Position numbers and translations under genes: made by a program
Notes under the pieces: generated by a model
Database searches by the model: none
Seen by the model: the letters and a program-made list of their open reading frames with translations, nothing else
Told to the model about the DNA's origin: nothing
Assembly: GCF_016741855.1 (NCBI RefSeq)
Contig: NZ_JAERRH010000009.1
Coordinates: forward strand, 186,001-250,000
DNA: 64,000 bases
Direction of reading: 5' to 3'
From: Streptomyces musisoli
Lineage (GTDB): Bacteria; Actinomycetota; Actinomycetes; Streptomycetales; Streptomycetaceae
Shown here: positions 24,539 to 32,123 of the stretch, piece after piece
Numbering within the stretch: position 1 is the stretch's first letter
Layout of the letters: each line of letters starts with the position of its first letter

Positions 24539-25606
24539 ATGTCCACGCTGCGCGTCACCGCCGAAGTGCTGACCGTCCACGAGCATCCGAACGCCGACGC
24601 ACTGGAGCTGGCCCAGGTGGGCCTGTACCGGGCCGTCGTCGCCAAGGGCGCGTACCGCACCGGTGAGGCCGCCGTCTACATCCCCGAGCAGGCCGTCCTT
24701 CCGGCCGGGCTGATCGAGGAGCTGGGGCTGACCGGGCGGCTGGCGGGCGGGGAGGCCGACCGCGTCAAGGCGGTGCGGCTGCGCGGCGAACTGTCACAGG
24801 GCATCGTGTGCCGGCCGAAGGCGCTCGCGGACCTCGACCTGGCGCGGGCGGCGGCCGAGGGGACCGACTTCGCGGAGCGGCTGGGCATCACCAAGTGGGT
24901 GCCGCCGGTCCCGCCCACCATGAACGGGGACGTCAAGTCCGCGCCCGATCTGCTCTCCTGGGTCGACATCGAGAACATCCAGCGCTATCCGGACATCTTC
25001 GCGCCGGGCGAGCCGGTCGTCCTGACCGAGAAGCTGCACGGTTCGGCGTGCCTGCTGACGTATGTCGCCGAGGAGGGGCGGGTGTTCGTGTCCTCCAAGG
25101 GCTTCGGCGCCAAGTCCCTGGCGCTGTGCGAGGACCCGCGGAACCTGTACTGGCGGGCGGTGCGCGGGCACGGGGTCGCCGAGGCGGCGGCGCGGCTCTG
25201 CGAGCGGCTGGGCGCCACGCGGGTCGGCGTCTTCGGGGAGGTGTACGGCGCGGGGGTGCAGGACCTGACCTACGGCGCCGACGGGCGGCGGGAGACGCTG
25301 GGGTACGCGGCGTTCGACGTCTCGGCGGAGGTGGACGGGACCGTGCGGTGGCTCGACCCGGCCGAGGTGCTGGAGGGGGAGCTGCCGGTGGTGCCGCGGC
25401 TCTTCTCCGGCCCGTACGACATCGAGCGGGTGCTGGAGTTCGCGAGCGGGCGGGAGACCGTGTCCGGGCGGGAGCTGCACCTGCGGGAGGGCGTGGTGAT
25501 ACGGCCCGCGGTGGAGCGGTACAGCGCCGTGACGGGGGGCCGGGCCATCGCGAAGGCCGTCAGCCCGGCGTACCTGACGCGCAAGGGCGGCACGGAGTTC
25601 GAGTAG
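24539..25606 (+). CDS. ATP-dependent RNA ligase (DRB0094/Rnl5-type)
   Basis: A 355-residue ligase. The first about 120 residues form the OB-like domain typical of this family (LTVHEHPNADALELAQVG is tRNA-binding-domain-like, with LSQGIVCRP). The nucleotidyltransferase domain follows, with motif I EKLHG placing the adenylated lysine at K165, then FVSSKGFGAKSLAL, VGVFGEVYGAGVQDLTYG and the motif V-like REGVVIRPAVERY. Such ligases seal RNA nicks, best known from Deinococcus DRB0094. A clear ATG with GGGGAACC upstream is used. There is no obvious partner gene for RNA end healing next to it. Confidence 0.9.
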   Translation: MSTLRVTAEVLTVHEHPNADALELAQVGLYRAVVAKGAYRTGEAAVYIPEQAVLPAGLIEELGLTGRLAGGEADRVKAVRLRGELSQGIVCRPKALADLDLARAAAEGTDFAERLGITKWVPPVPPTMNGDVKSAPDLLSWVDIENIQRYPDIFAPGEPVVLTEKLHGSACLLTYVAEEGRVFVSSKGFGAKSLALCEDPRNLYWRAVRGHGVAEAAARLCERLGATRVGVFGEVYGAGVQDLTYGADGRRETLGYAAFDVSAEVDGTVRWLDPAEVLEGELPVVPRLFSGPYDIERVLEFASGRETVSGRELHLREGVVIRPAVERYSAVTGGRAIAKAVSPAYLTRKGGTEFE

Positions 25607-25646
25607 GGCCCCGCCTGTTGCGGCCGGCCCGGGGTGGGTGTCCGTG

Positions 25647-25760
25647 ACCGGCGCCCTCAGGTGCTGGTCAGGGACACCCGTGAGCTGACCGGCGCCCTCA
25701 GGTGCTGGTCAGGCACACCGTGAGCTGACCGGCGCCCTCAGGTGCTGGTCAGGGACACCC
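25647..25760. repeat. 40-bp tandem repeat, three copies
   Basis: A 26-base core beginning ACCGGCGCCCTCAGGTGCTG starts at 25647, 25688 and 25728 (41 and 40 bp apart), joined by GACACCCGTGAGCTG or a variant. Read on the reverse strand every unit contains ACCAGCACCTGA, a stop codon in the same place, as in the gene-end-derived arrays elsewhere in the window. This and the next element fill most of the 335-base gap before soxR; I see no gene in the gap. Confidence 0.9.
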
Positions 25761-25810
25761 GTGAGCTGCGGCGGAGGGTGCCTGTCGTCGGCCGGGTGCG
25801 GCGCCGTCGT

Positions 25811-25850
25811 GGCTGGTCGCGCAGTTCCCCGCGCCCCTTCGGGGCGCCCC
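25811..25850. repeat. Streptomyces-type intergenic repeat with hairpin
   Basis: GGCTGGTCGCGCAGTTCCCC is followed by GCGCCCCTTCGGGGCGC (25831-25847), a 7-bp perfect stem with a TTC loop. I recall this block as a frequent intergenic repeat of Streptomyces chromosomes. It likely terminates transcription downstream of soxR or of the RNA ligase. Confidence 0.6.
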
Positions 25851-25941
25851 GCCGTCGTGGCCTGCGGGCAGTCGTGCCGCTGGGACAGCACCCGGCCGCA
25901 CGCCTTGCGTGCGACCGGACCACCCTCATCGGCGGCCGGGC

Positions 25942-26400
25942 TCAGCGGCGCTCCGCCATGAGGCGGGACCCCGTCAGCCGCTCGCCGAACACATCGTCCG
26001 GGTTGGACAGCACACATGTCTCCAGCGACAGGCACCCGCACCCGATGCAGTCGGTCAGATGGTCGCGCAGGCGGTTCAGCTGCTGGATCCGCTCGTCCAG
26101 TTCCGAGCGCCACTTCTCCGACAGCCGCGCCCAGTCCTCCCTGGTCGGCGTCCGCTCCTCGGGCAGTTCGGCCAGGGCGTCCCGGATCGTGGCCAGCGGG
26201 ATGCCGACCCGCTGGGCCGCGCGGACGAAGGCGACCCGGCGCAGGGTGTCGCGGCTGTACCGCCGCTGGTTGCCGGAGGTGCGCCGACTGGAGATCAGCC
26301 CTTTGGACTCGTAGAAGTGCAGGGCGGACACCGCGGCTCCGCTGCGCGCGGCCAGCTGGCCGACGGTCAGCTCGTGGATCTTCTCGGGAATCTGGGGCAC
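25942..26400 (-). CDS. soxR: Redox-sensing MerR-family regulator SoxR
   Basis: A 152-residue SoxR. The MerR helix-turn-helix is at residues 11-50 (VGQLAARSGAAVSALHFYES). The [2Fe-2S] cluster ligands C118, C121, C123 and C129 form CIGCGC-x5-C. In Streptomyces SoxR responds to redox-cycling pigments and activates a few oxidoreductase and exporter genes. The GTG at 26400 gives the known N-terminus PQIPEKIHELTVGQ; an upstream ATG at 26454 is less likely. It is divergent from a MaoC hydratase gene. Confidence 0.95.
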   Translation of the reverse strand: MPQIPEKIHELTVGQLAARSGAAVSALHFYESKGLISSRRTSGNQRRYSRDTLRRVAFVRAAQRVGIPLATIRDALAELPEERTPTREDWARLSEKWRSELDERIQQLNRLRDHLTDCIGCGCLSLETCVLSNPDDVFGERLTGSRLMAERR

Positions 26401-26474
26401 CCCGCAGAGCCTACAGAGATCACCCGGCCGGTCCCGCCCGTCATCCGTTGACATCGACCGCCCACCCGACCATG

Positions 26475-26490
26475 CTAAGCAGTTGCTTAG
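26475..26490. promoter_or_regulatory. Candidate TetR operator at the MaoC promoter
   Basis: CTAAGCAGTTGCTTAG is a perfect 7-bp inverted repeat around GT, 25-40 bases before the hydratase start. A site of the same design, T-R-AGC-N4-GCT-TA, occurs at 27669 upstream of the tetR gene that lies next to the hydratase. Confidence 0.65.
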
Positions 26491-26514
26491 AGACGCGAGC
26501 GAGAGGCCGGGAAC

Positions 26515-26976
26515 ATGGCAGAACCGAGGACCTTCACCTCCCCCGACGAGCTGAGGGCGGCCGTGGGCGAGCAGCTGGGCCCCACCGAGTGGCTGGAGAT
26601 CGACCAGAAGCGGATCGACCTGTTCGCCGAGGCGACCGGGGACCACCAGTGGATCCACGTGGACCCGGAGAAGGCGGCCGCCGGTCCGTTCAAGACCACC
26701 ATCGCCCACGGCTACCTCACCCTGTCCCTGCTCCCGCTCTTCGGGCCCCAGCTCATCCGGGTCGAGGGCGTGAAGATGGGCGTCAACTACGGGACGAACA
26801 AGGTCCGTTTCCCCTCACCCGTCCCCGTCGGCTCCCGGCTGCGGGCCACCGCGAAGATCAGTGGCGTCGAGGACGTCACCGGTGGTGTGCAGGTGGCGGT
26901 CGTGTTCACCGTGGAGCGCGAGGGCGGCGACAAGCCGGCGTGCGTCGCGGAGTCGGTGGCCCGTTACTATCTGTAG
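26515..26976 (+). CDS. MaoC-family (R)-specific enoyl-CoA hydratase
   Basis: A 153-residue single hot-dog-fold protein. The hydratase motif is present as D-(3)-H at FAEATGDHQWIHVDPEKAAAG, followed by TIAHGYLTLSLLP. It adds water to 2-enoyl-CoA to give (R)-3-hydroxyacyl-CoA, or performs a similar step in lipid or polyketide precursor metabolism. It is followed, convergently, by a TetR gene that probably represses it through the inverted repeat at 26475. Confidence 0.92.
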   Translation: MAEPRTFTSPDELRAAVGEQLGPTEWLEIDQKRIDLFAEATGDHQWIHVDPEKAAAGPFKTTIAHGYLTLSLLPLFGPQLIRVEGVKMGVNYGTNKVRFPSPVPVGSRLRATAKISGVEDVTGGVQVAVVFTVEREGGDKPACVAESVARYYL

Positions 26977-26997
26977 CGGCAGCGGGCCGGGGCCGGC

Positions 26998-27621
26998 CTA
27001 TTCGGCCCCGACCATGCGCAGCACGAGGTCGGCGTAGAGCGCGCCGACCTGCTCGGGGGTGCGCGGGCCGTTCACGGTGAACCAGCGGGCGACGTCGATG
27101 CACAGCGACAGCACGGCGAGCGTGGTCCCCTGCACGTCCGGCACGTCGAACTCGCCGGAGGCCACGCCGTCCTCGATGATCCCGCGCACCTCGGCATCCA
27201 CCTGGCGGCGCAGCGCGACGATCTCCGCGCGGGCCTCGGGCCCGAGGGCGTCGAGTTCGTACTGCACGACCCGCGCGGTGGTGCGCCGGCCGGCGTGCCA
27301 GCGGACGAAGGAGCCGACCGCGTCGGCCAGCCGCTCCGCGGCGCTGCCCTCGCGGCGCGCCGCGGTGCGCAGGATGTCGAGGGCCTTGTCGTGCCCGATC
27401 CGGCTGATCCGGTGGAGCAGCTCTTCCTTGGTCTTGTAGTGGATGTAGAGCGCGGCCGGGCTCATGCCGGCGCGGCCTGCGATGTCCCGCGTCGTCGTCG
27501 CGTGGTAGCCACGCTCGGCGAATGCCTCCACGGCGGCGACGAGCAGTCGCCGGGCCGCGTCAGGGGTGACCTCTTCCCACGGCTCCACTTCGCCGCCGGT
27601 CGTCTCCGCCGCCGCACTCAT
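26998..27621 (-). CDS. TetR-family regulator (acyl-CoA metabolism type)
   Basis: A 207-residue TetR protein; the helix-turn-helix is at residues about 40-68 (TTTRDIAGRAGMSPAALYIHYKTKEELL). A C-terminal TetR ligand domain with VVQYELDALGPEARAEIVALRR follows, a pattern seen in regulators of fatty-acid genes. The ATG at 27621 is chosen. Two operator-like sites of the same architecture flank the locus (26475 and 27669), which implies control of the MaoC gene and autoregulation. Confidence 0.88.
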   Translation of the reverse strand: MSAAAETTGGEVEPWEEVTPDAARRLLVAAVEAFAERGYHATTTRDIAGRAGMSPAALYIHYKTKEELLHRISRIGHDKALDILRTAARREGSAAERLADAVGSFVRWHAGRRTTARVVQYELDALGPEARAEIVALRRQVDAEVRGIIEDGVASGEFDVPDVQGTTLAVLSLCIDVARWFTVNGPRTPEQVGALYADLVLRMVGAE

Positions 27622-27668
27622 CGCTCGTTCGCCCCTCTCGGTCAGGAGCACCACCATACCGCCGACGA

Positions 27669-27683
27669 TGAGCGGGCGCTTAG
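27669..27683. promoter_or_regulatory. Candidate TetR autoregulatory site
   Basis: TGAGCGGGCGCTTAG, with perfect AGCG/CGCT arms around GG, lies 48-62 bases before the tetR start. It shares the pattern T-R-AGC-N4-GCT-TA with the site at 26475. Confidence 0.5.
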
Positions 27684-27685
27684 CG

Positions 27686-27776
27686 GCGCCGTCCGTAGCC
27701 GCCGTCCGTAGCCGCCGTCCGGAGCCGCCGTTCGGAGCCGCCGTTCGGAGCCGCCGTTCAGAGCCGCCGTTCAGAG
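27686..27776. repeat. 13-bp tandem repeat array, seven copies, seeded on a stop codon
   Basis: On the reverse strand the units read CTCTGAACGGCGG twice, CTCCGAACGGCGG twice, CTCCGGACGGCGG, then CTACGGACGGCGG and a final partial copy. The first unit begins with the last leucine codon and TGA stop of the YiaA/B gene. Divergence increases stepwise away from the gene, as expected of outward growth. The period is not a multiple of three. Confidence 0.95.
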
Positions 27777-28058
27777 CTTCTCGAAGGGGTCGTGCTCGGC
27801 GAGGAGTTTCTCCAGGCGGGCCTGGTCGACGCGGCTGACGATCTGCCCGGCCTCCTGCCGGTCCCGGATCACCTTGGCGAGGGTGAAGGCGGAGGTGACG
27901 AGGTAGAGGACGGCGATGGCCAGAAAGCCGCGCACCCAGGCGTTCGCGTCCAGCCGGAAGATGCCGATGGCGGTGGCCGCCATGGCGACCGCGAAGGAGG
28001 CCACGGCCTGGCCGTAGAAGGCGGCCGTGCTCTGCTGCTTGACCGGTGTGTCACTCAT
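27771..28058 (-). CDS. YiaA/YiaB-type two-helix inner-membrane protein
   Basis: A 95-residue protein with two membrane helices (YGQAVASFAVAMAATAIGIF and AFLAIAVLYLV-like second helix) and the YiaA/B-domain loop RLDANAWVRG. A charged C-terminal tail follows, ending DPFEKL. Function is unknown. The final Leu-stop codons are the first unit of a 13-bp tandem repeat. Confidence 0.88.
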   Translation of the reverse strand: MSDTPVKQQSTAAFYGQAVASFAVAMAATAIGIFRLDANAWVRGFLAIAVLYLVTSAFTLAKVIRDRQEAGQIVSRVDQARLEKLLAEHDPFEKL

Positions 28059-28118
28059 GTCCCACAGGATCGGCGGACGTGGCCCGCGCCACATCCGCCG
28101 GAATACTCAGGAAGGTAC

Positions 28119-29270
28119 TCAGAACGCCGAAACCCCGGTCAGGGAACGGCCGATGAGCAGCTTCTGGATCTGGCTGGTGCCCTCGTACAGGGTCATCACG
28201 CGGGCGTCGCGCAGGAGTTTGCCGGCCGGGTACTCGTCGATGTAGCCGTAGCCGCCGAAGACCTGGAGGGCGTTGTTCGCGGCGCGGACCGCGGCCTCGG
28301 ATGCGAACAGCTTGGCCTTGGAGGACTCGACGGCGAACGGCTCGCCGCGGTCGATCAGGTCGGCGACCCGCCAGGTCAGCAGCCGGGCCGCGTCCACGTC
28401 GACGGCGATGTCGCTGATCAGTTCCTGCACCAGCTGGTGCCGGGCGATGGGCTTGCCGAACTGCTCGCGCTCGCCCGCGTACCGCACGGCGGCGTCCAGC
28501 GAGGCCTGGGCTATGCCGACGCAGCCGGCGGCCACCGACATCCGCCCCTTGGCCAGCGCGGACATGGCGACGGAGAACCCCTTGCCCTCCTCGCCGAGCA
28601 TCGCCGAGGCGGGCACCCGCACGTCCTCCAGGACCAGTTCGGCGGTGGCCTGGCCGCGCAGGCCGAGCTTGCCGTGGACGGTACGGCGGGTCAGGCCGGG
28701 GGTGTCGGTGGGCACGAGGAAGGCGCTGACGCCCTTGTGGCCGGGGGCGTCGGTGGAGCGGGCGAAGAGCAGGACGACATCGGCCCAGGTGCCGTTGGTG
28801 ATGAACATCTTGCTGCCGTTGACGACGAACTCGTCACCCTCGCGTACGGCGCGGGTGGTGAGGTTGCCCGCGTCGGAGCCGGTGCCGGGCTCGGTGAGCC
28901 CGAAGCAGCCGACGAGGTCGCCGGCGGTGAGGCCGGGCAGCCAGCGCCGCTTCTGCTCCTCGCTCCCCCAGGCGGCGATCGTCTTGGCGACGAGCCCGAG
29001 GGAGACGGAGACGATCCCCCGGACGGAGGAGTCCCCGCGGCCCAGCTCCTCGGTGACCAGGCAGTACGCGAGATGGTCTCCGCCCGAGCCGCCGTACTCC
29101 TCGTCGACGGTCAGCCCGAGGAAACCGACCTCGCCGAGCTTCTTCACGATGCCCCGGTCGACCTCCTCGGCGCGGTCCCAGGCGATCACGTGCGGCGCGA
29201 TCTCGCGCTCCACGAAGTCCCGGGCGAGCCGGCGCACGGCCGTCTGCTCCTCGCTGAGCCCCAGGTTCAC
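28119..29270 (-). CDS. Acyl-CoA dehydrogenase
   Basis: A 383-residue FAD acyl-CoA dehydrogenase of classic type. CFGLTEPGTGSDAGNLTT and MFITNGTWADVV form the flavin and substrate motifs, and the catalytic base is in MTLYEGTSQIQKLLIGR. GTG 29270 is preferred (GGGGTGA seven bases before); 29273 is an alternative. It is divergent from a TetR gene, with a 19-bp operator candidate between them, and probably acts in branched or short-chain acyl-CoA degradation. Confidence 0.92.
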   Translation of the reverse strand: MNLGLSEEQTAVRRLARDFVEREIAPHVIAWDRAEEVDRGIVKKLGEVGFLGLTVDEEYGGSGGDHLAYCLVTEELGRGDSSVRGIVSVSLGLVAKTIAAWGSEEQKRRWLPGLTAGDLVGCFGLTEPGTGSDAGNLTTRAVREGDEFVVNGSKMFITNGTWADVVLLFARSTDAPGHKGVSAFLVPTDTPGLTRRTVHGKLGLRGQATAELVLEDVRVPASAMLGEEGKGFSVAMSALAKGRMSVAAGCVGIAQASLDAAVRYAGEREQFGKPIARHQLVQELISDIAVDVDAARLLTWRVADLIDRGEPFAVESSKAKLFASEAAVRAANNALQVFGGYGYIDEYPAGKLLRDARVMTLYEGTSQIQKLLIGRSLTGVSAF

Positions 29271-29328
29271 CACGAGATCACCCCACACCAGAACGGATAC
29301 ATCGATGGATCTTGAAAGCCGTACATTT

Positions 29329-29347
29329 AAATTAGCACTGCTAGTTT
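29329..29347. promoter_or_regulatory. Candidate TetR operator, ACAD/TetR divergent promoter
   Basis: AAATTAGCACTGCTAGTTT contains TAGCA-C-TGCTA, a perfect 11-bp inverted repeat, in an unusually AT-rich patch 27 bases before tetR and 59 bases before the dehydrogenase. On the reverse strand it matches 16 of 19 bases of the site at 34649. Confidence 0.75.
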
Positions 29348-29373
29348 CCGGCCGCAGCCCTACTATGTGCGCC

Positions 29374-30009
29374 ATGGCCCGACCGCGCAAGCCCCTCCTC
29401 AGCACCGACCGGATCGTCGAAACGGCCCGGGACCTCGTGGACCGGGAGGGCCTCGCGGCCGTCTCCACGCGCCGGCTCGCGGCCGAGCTGGGGGTGAGCG
29501 GGCCCTCGCTCTACAACCACTTCCGCACCAAGGACGAGATCCTGGAGGCGGTCGCGGACTCGGTCAGCGGGCTGGTGGACCTGGCGATGTTCGAGGACGG
29601 CCGGGACTGGCGGACCGCGCTGCACGACTGGGCCGTCTCCTACCGGGCCGCCCTGCGCGACCACCCGAACATCGTCCCGGTCCTCGCCCGCGGCCCGGGC
29701 CGCCGCCCGGCCGCGCTGCGGCTGGCCGACGCGGTCTACGGCGCGATGGTCGACGCCGGCTGGCCGCCCGCCCAGGCCACCTCCATCGGCGCGCTGATGC
29801 GGTACTTCATCATGGGCTCGGCGCTCGGCTCGTTCGCCGGCGGCTTCGTGGACGACGCGAGCGCGTACGACCCCGCCGACTACCCCCACCTCGGCCAGGC
29901 CCACCTGCTCGCCGAGCAGCAGGAGAAGATCGACGAGCGGGCCTTCGAGGCGGGGCTCAGCGCGCTGCTGGACGGGCTGGCGCAGCAGTACGAGCAGGCA
30001 CGGGCGTGA
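29374..30009 (+). CDS. TetR-family regulator
   Basis: A 211-residue TetR protein. The helix-turn-helix is at residues about 27-55 (VSTRRLAAELGVSGPSLYNHFRTKDEIL), and a TetR_C-like domain ends LDGLAQQYEQARA. The start is ATG 29374; ATG 29365 is possible. It is divergent from an acyl-CoA dehydrogenase with an operator between them. A matching operator upstream of the aldehyde dehydrogenase-alcohol dehydrogenase operon suggests a three-enzyme regulon for oxidation of an alcohol to an acyl-CoA. Confidence 0.9.
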   Translation: MARPRKPLLSTDRIVETARDLVDREGLAAVSTRRLAAELGVSGPSLYNHFRTKDEILEAVADSVSGLVDLAMFEDGRDWRTALHDWAVSYRAALRDHPNIVPVLARGPGRRPAALRLADAVYGAMVDAGWPPAQATSIGALMRYFIMGSALGSFAGGFVDDASAYDPADYPHLGQAHLLAEQQEKIDERAFEAGLSALLDGLAQQYEQARA

Positions 30010-30055
30010 GGACGCTTCGGCCGGCACCGAAGCGTCTCTGCTCCATGCTGGGTGC

Positions 30056-30769
30056 ATGAGCACCGAGGACACCCAGGCGGCGGCCCTTGCCGCGCTGGCC
30101 GGGCTGATCGCCGACCGGACCCGGGCCGCGTGCCTGCTGGCGCTGCTGGACGGCCGGGCGTGGACGGCGGGTGAGCTGGCCCGGCACGCCGGCGTCGCCG
30201 CGTCCACGCTGAGCGAGCACCTGGGCAAACTGGTGGCCGGCGGCCTGCTCGCCGAGGAACGGCAGGGCCGGCACCGGTACGTCCGGCTGGCCGGCGCGCG
30301 GGTGGCGCAGCTGGTCGAGGACCTCGCCGCGCAGGTGCCCGCGGCGGCGGTACGGCAGGCTCCGCGCACCCTGCGGGAGTCGAGTGCCGGGGCCGCCATG
30401 GCCCGGGGCCGCACCTGCTACGACCATCTCGCCGGGCGGCTGGGCATCGCCGTCACGGACGCGTTGACCCTGCGGGGTCTCCTCCGGCAGGACACGGGCT
30501 TCGCGCTCACGGACGCCGGGGTGGAGTGGTTCGGCACGGCGGGCATCGCGCTGGACCTTTCGGGCCGGCGCCCCCTGGCCCGGGCGTGCCTGGACTGGAC
30601 CGAGCGGCGGCCCCATCTCGCGGGCACGGCGGGGGCGGCGCTGTGCCGGCACGCGCTGGACGCGGGCTGGTGCGTGCGGGTGGGGAGCGGCCGGGCGGTG
30701 AAGGTGACGGCGGACGGCGAGCGGGTGCTGTCCGACCTGCTCGGCGTCTCCGGGGACGACCTACGGTGA
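30056..30769 (+). CDS. ArsR/SmtB-type winged-helix regulator with C-terminal domain
   Basis: A 237-residue protein. An N-terminal ArsR-like winged helix (AGELARHAGVAASTLSEHLGKLVAGGLL, residues about 41-70) is followed by an about 130-residue C-terminal extension that itself resembles a degenerate second domain. The extension contains CYDHLAGRLGIAVTDAL, the family hallmark of a subgroup of ArsR regulators. No cysteine pair for metal sensing is seen in the recognition helix. It follows the TetR gene by 46 bases and may be co-transcribed with it. Confidence 0.82.
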   Translation: MSTEDTQAAALAALAGLIADRTRAACLLALLDGRAWTAGELARHAGVAASTLSEHLGKLVAGGLLAEERQGRHRYVRLAGARVAQLVEDLAAQVPAAAVRQAPRTLRESSAGAAMARGRTCYDHLAGRLGIAVTDALTLRGLLRQDTGFALTDAGVEWFGTAGIALDLSGRRPLARACLDWTERRPHLAGTAGAALCRHALDAGWCVRVGSGRAVKVTADGERVLSDLLGVSGDDLR

Positions 30770-30789
30770 ACCGGGCCACCGGGGAGGGG

Positions 30790-31025
30790 TTCGGCGGTGG
30801 GGTTCCGGATGGCCACCAGGGAATGGTTCGGCGGTGGGATTCCGGGTGCGGCTGCGTGGGACCGGGCGGCCGCCGGAGGCGTTCGGCGGTGGGGTTCCGG
30901 GTGCGGCTGCGCGGGACCGGGCGACCACCAGGGAAGGGTTCGGCGGTGCGGTGCCGGGTGCGGCTGCGTGGGACCGGTCGGCTGCCGGAGGGGTTCGGCG
31001 GTGGTGCCGGGTGCGGCCGCGTGGG
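30790..31025. repeat. About 55-bp tandem repeat array, five copies
   Basis: TTCGGCGGTG starts at 30790, 30827, 30882, 30939 and 30994 (spacings 37, 55, 57, 55). The full unit adds GGGTTCCGGGTGCGGCTGCG and TGGGACCGG with a variable 10-20 base end. It begins 21 bases after the ArsR-type gene and fills over half of the 415-base gap before the EamA gene. Frames through it give Gly/Arg-rich repeats and are not convincing genes. Confidence 0.88.
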
Positions 31026-31184
31026 GCCGTCGCGCGGTTCTCCGTGCCCGTTCGGGACTCTTCGCCGCCCGCTACCCGTCCCGCGCCTACCCGGAGCGTT
31101 CTTCGCGGCCGGTCTCGGCGCCGGATGTTCCGTCCGATATCCGCCGGCAGGGCAAACGCGTCCGTACCTAGCCTCGGGAGCATG

Positions 31185-32120
31185 ATGAGTACCACCCGGA
31201 ACCGCCCCCACATACTCGCCGCCGGCGCCGCCGCCGTCACCGTGCTGCTGTGGGCCTCCGCCTTCGTGTCGATCCGGAGTGCGGGAAGCGCCTACTCCCC
31301 CGGCGCGCTGGCCCTCGGCCGGCTGGCGGCGGGCGCCCTCGCCCTGTTGATCATCTGGACCGTGCGGCGGGAAGGGCTGCCGCCCCGGTCCGCCTGGCGC
31401 GGGATCCTGCTCTCCGGGGTGCTGTGGTTCGGTTTCTACATGGTCGCCCTCAACTGGGGCGAGCAGCAGGTGGACGCGGGAACGGCGGCGCTGGTAGTGA
31501 ACGTCGGCCCGCTGCTGATCGCCCTGCTGGGGGCCCGGCTGCTCGGGGATCCGATGCCGCCGAGACTGCTGGCCGGGATGGCGGTGTCGTTCGCGGGTGC
31601 GGTGACCGTGGGGCTCTCGATGTCCGGCGGAGGCGGGTCCTCCGTGCTCGGGGTACTGCTGTGTCTGCTCGCGGCCGTCGCGTACGCCTTCGGGGTCGTC
31701 GCGCAGAAGCCCGCGCTGGGCCGGGCGAGCCCGTTGCAGGTGACGACGTTCGGATGCCTGACCGGTGCCGTGGCCTGTCTGCCGTTCGCCGGGCAGCTGG
31801 TGCACGAGGCCGCGCGGGCACCCGCGTCGGCCACCTTGAACATGGTCTACCTGGGCGTCTTTCCGACCGCGCTCGCCTTCACCACCTGGGCCTACGCGCT
31901 CTCCCGCACCACCGCCAGCCGGATGGGCGCGACGACGTACGCCGTGCCCGCACTGGTGGTGCTGATGTCGTGGGTCGCGCTCGGCGAGGTGCCGGGGGTG
32001 CTCACGCTGGCGGGCGGTGTGCTGTGCCTCGCGGGCGTGGCCGTGTCGCGGTCCCGGGCCCGGGCCGGCCGGACGGCCCGGGCCGCGGCCGGGGAGCCGC
32101 GACCCGAGAAGGTGCCCTGA
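31185..32120 (+). CDS. EamA/DMT-family transporter
   Basis: A 311-residue protein with ten membrane segments in two EamA halves: LLWASAFVSIRSAG starts the first, VVNVGPLLIALLGA ends it, and YAVPALVVLMSWVALGEVP is the equivalent in the second. Likely an exporter of metabolites or amino acids; the substrate is unknown. Two adjacent ATGs at 31182 and 31185 are possible; 31185 is better spaced from GGGAG. It converges with the alcohol dehydrogenase gene, leaving three bases between them. Confidence 0.88.
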   Translation: MSTTRNRPHILAAGAAAVTVLLWASAFVSIRSAGSAYSPGALALGRLAAGALALLIIWTVRREGLPPRSAWRGILLSGVLWFGFYMVALNWGEQQVDAGTAALVVNVGPLLIALLGARLLGDPMPPRLLAGMAVSFAGAVTVGLSMSGGGGSSVLGVLLCLLAAVAYAFGVVAQKPALGRASPLQVTTFGCLTGAVACLPFAGQLVHEAARAPASATLNMVYLGVFPTALAFTTWAYALSRTTASRMGATTYAVPALVVLMSWVALGEVPGVLTLAGGVLCLAGVAVSRSRARAGRTARAAAGEPRPEKVP

Positions 32121-32123
32121 GCG

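Noticed and set aside
25738..25929. Small reverse-strand gene ending in LTST
   Set aside because: It reads through a common Streptomyces intergenic hairpin element and has no start signal. At best it is the remnant of a gene end.
30834..31184. Long N-terminal extension of the EamA transporter
   Set aside because: It would be translated from the 55-bp array into Gly/Arg repeats. The DMT family begins at the membrane segment just after ATG 31185.
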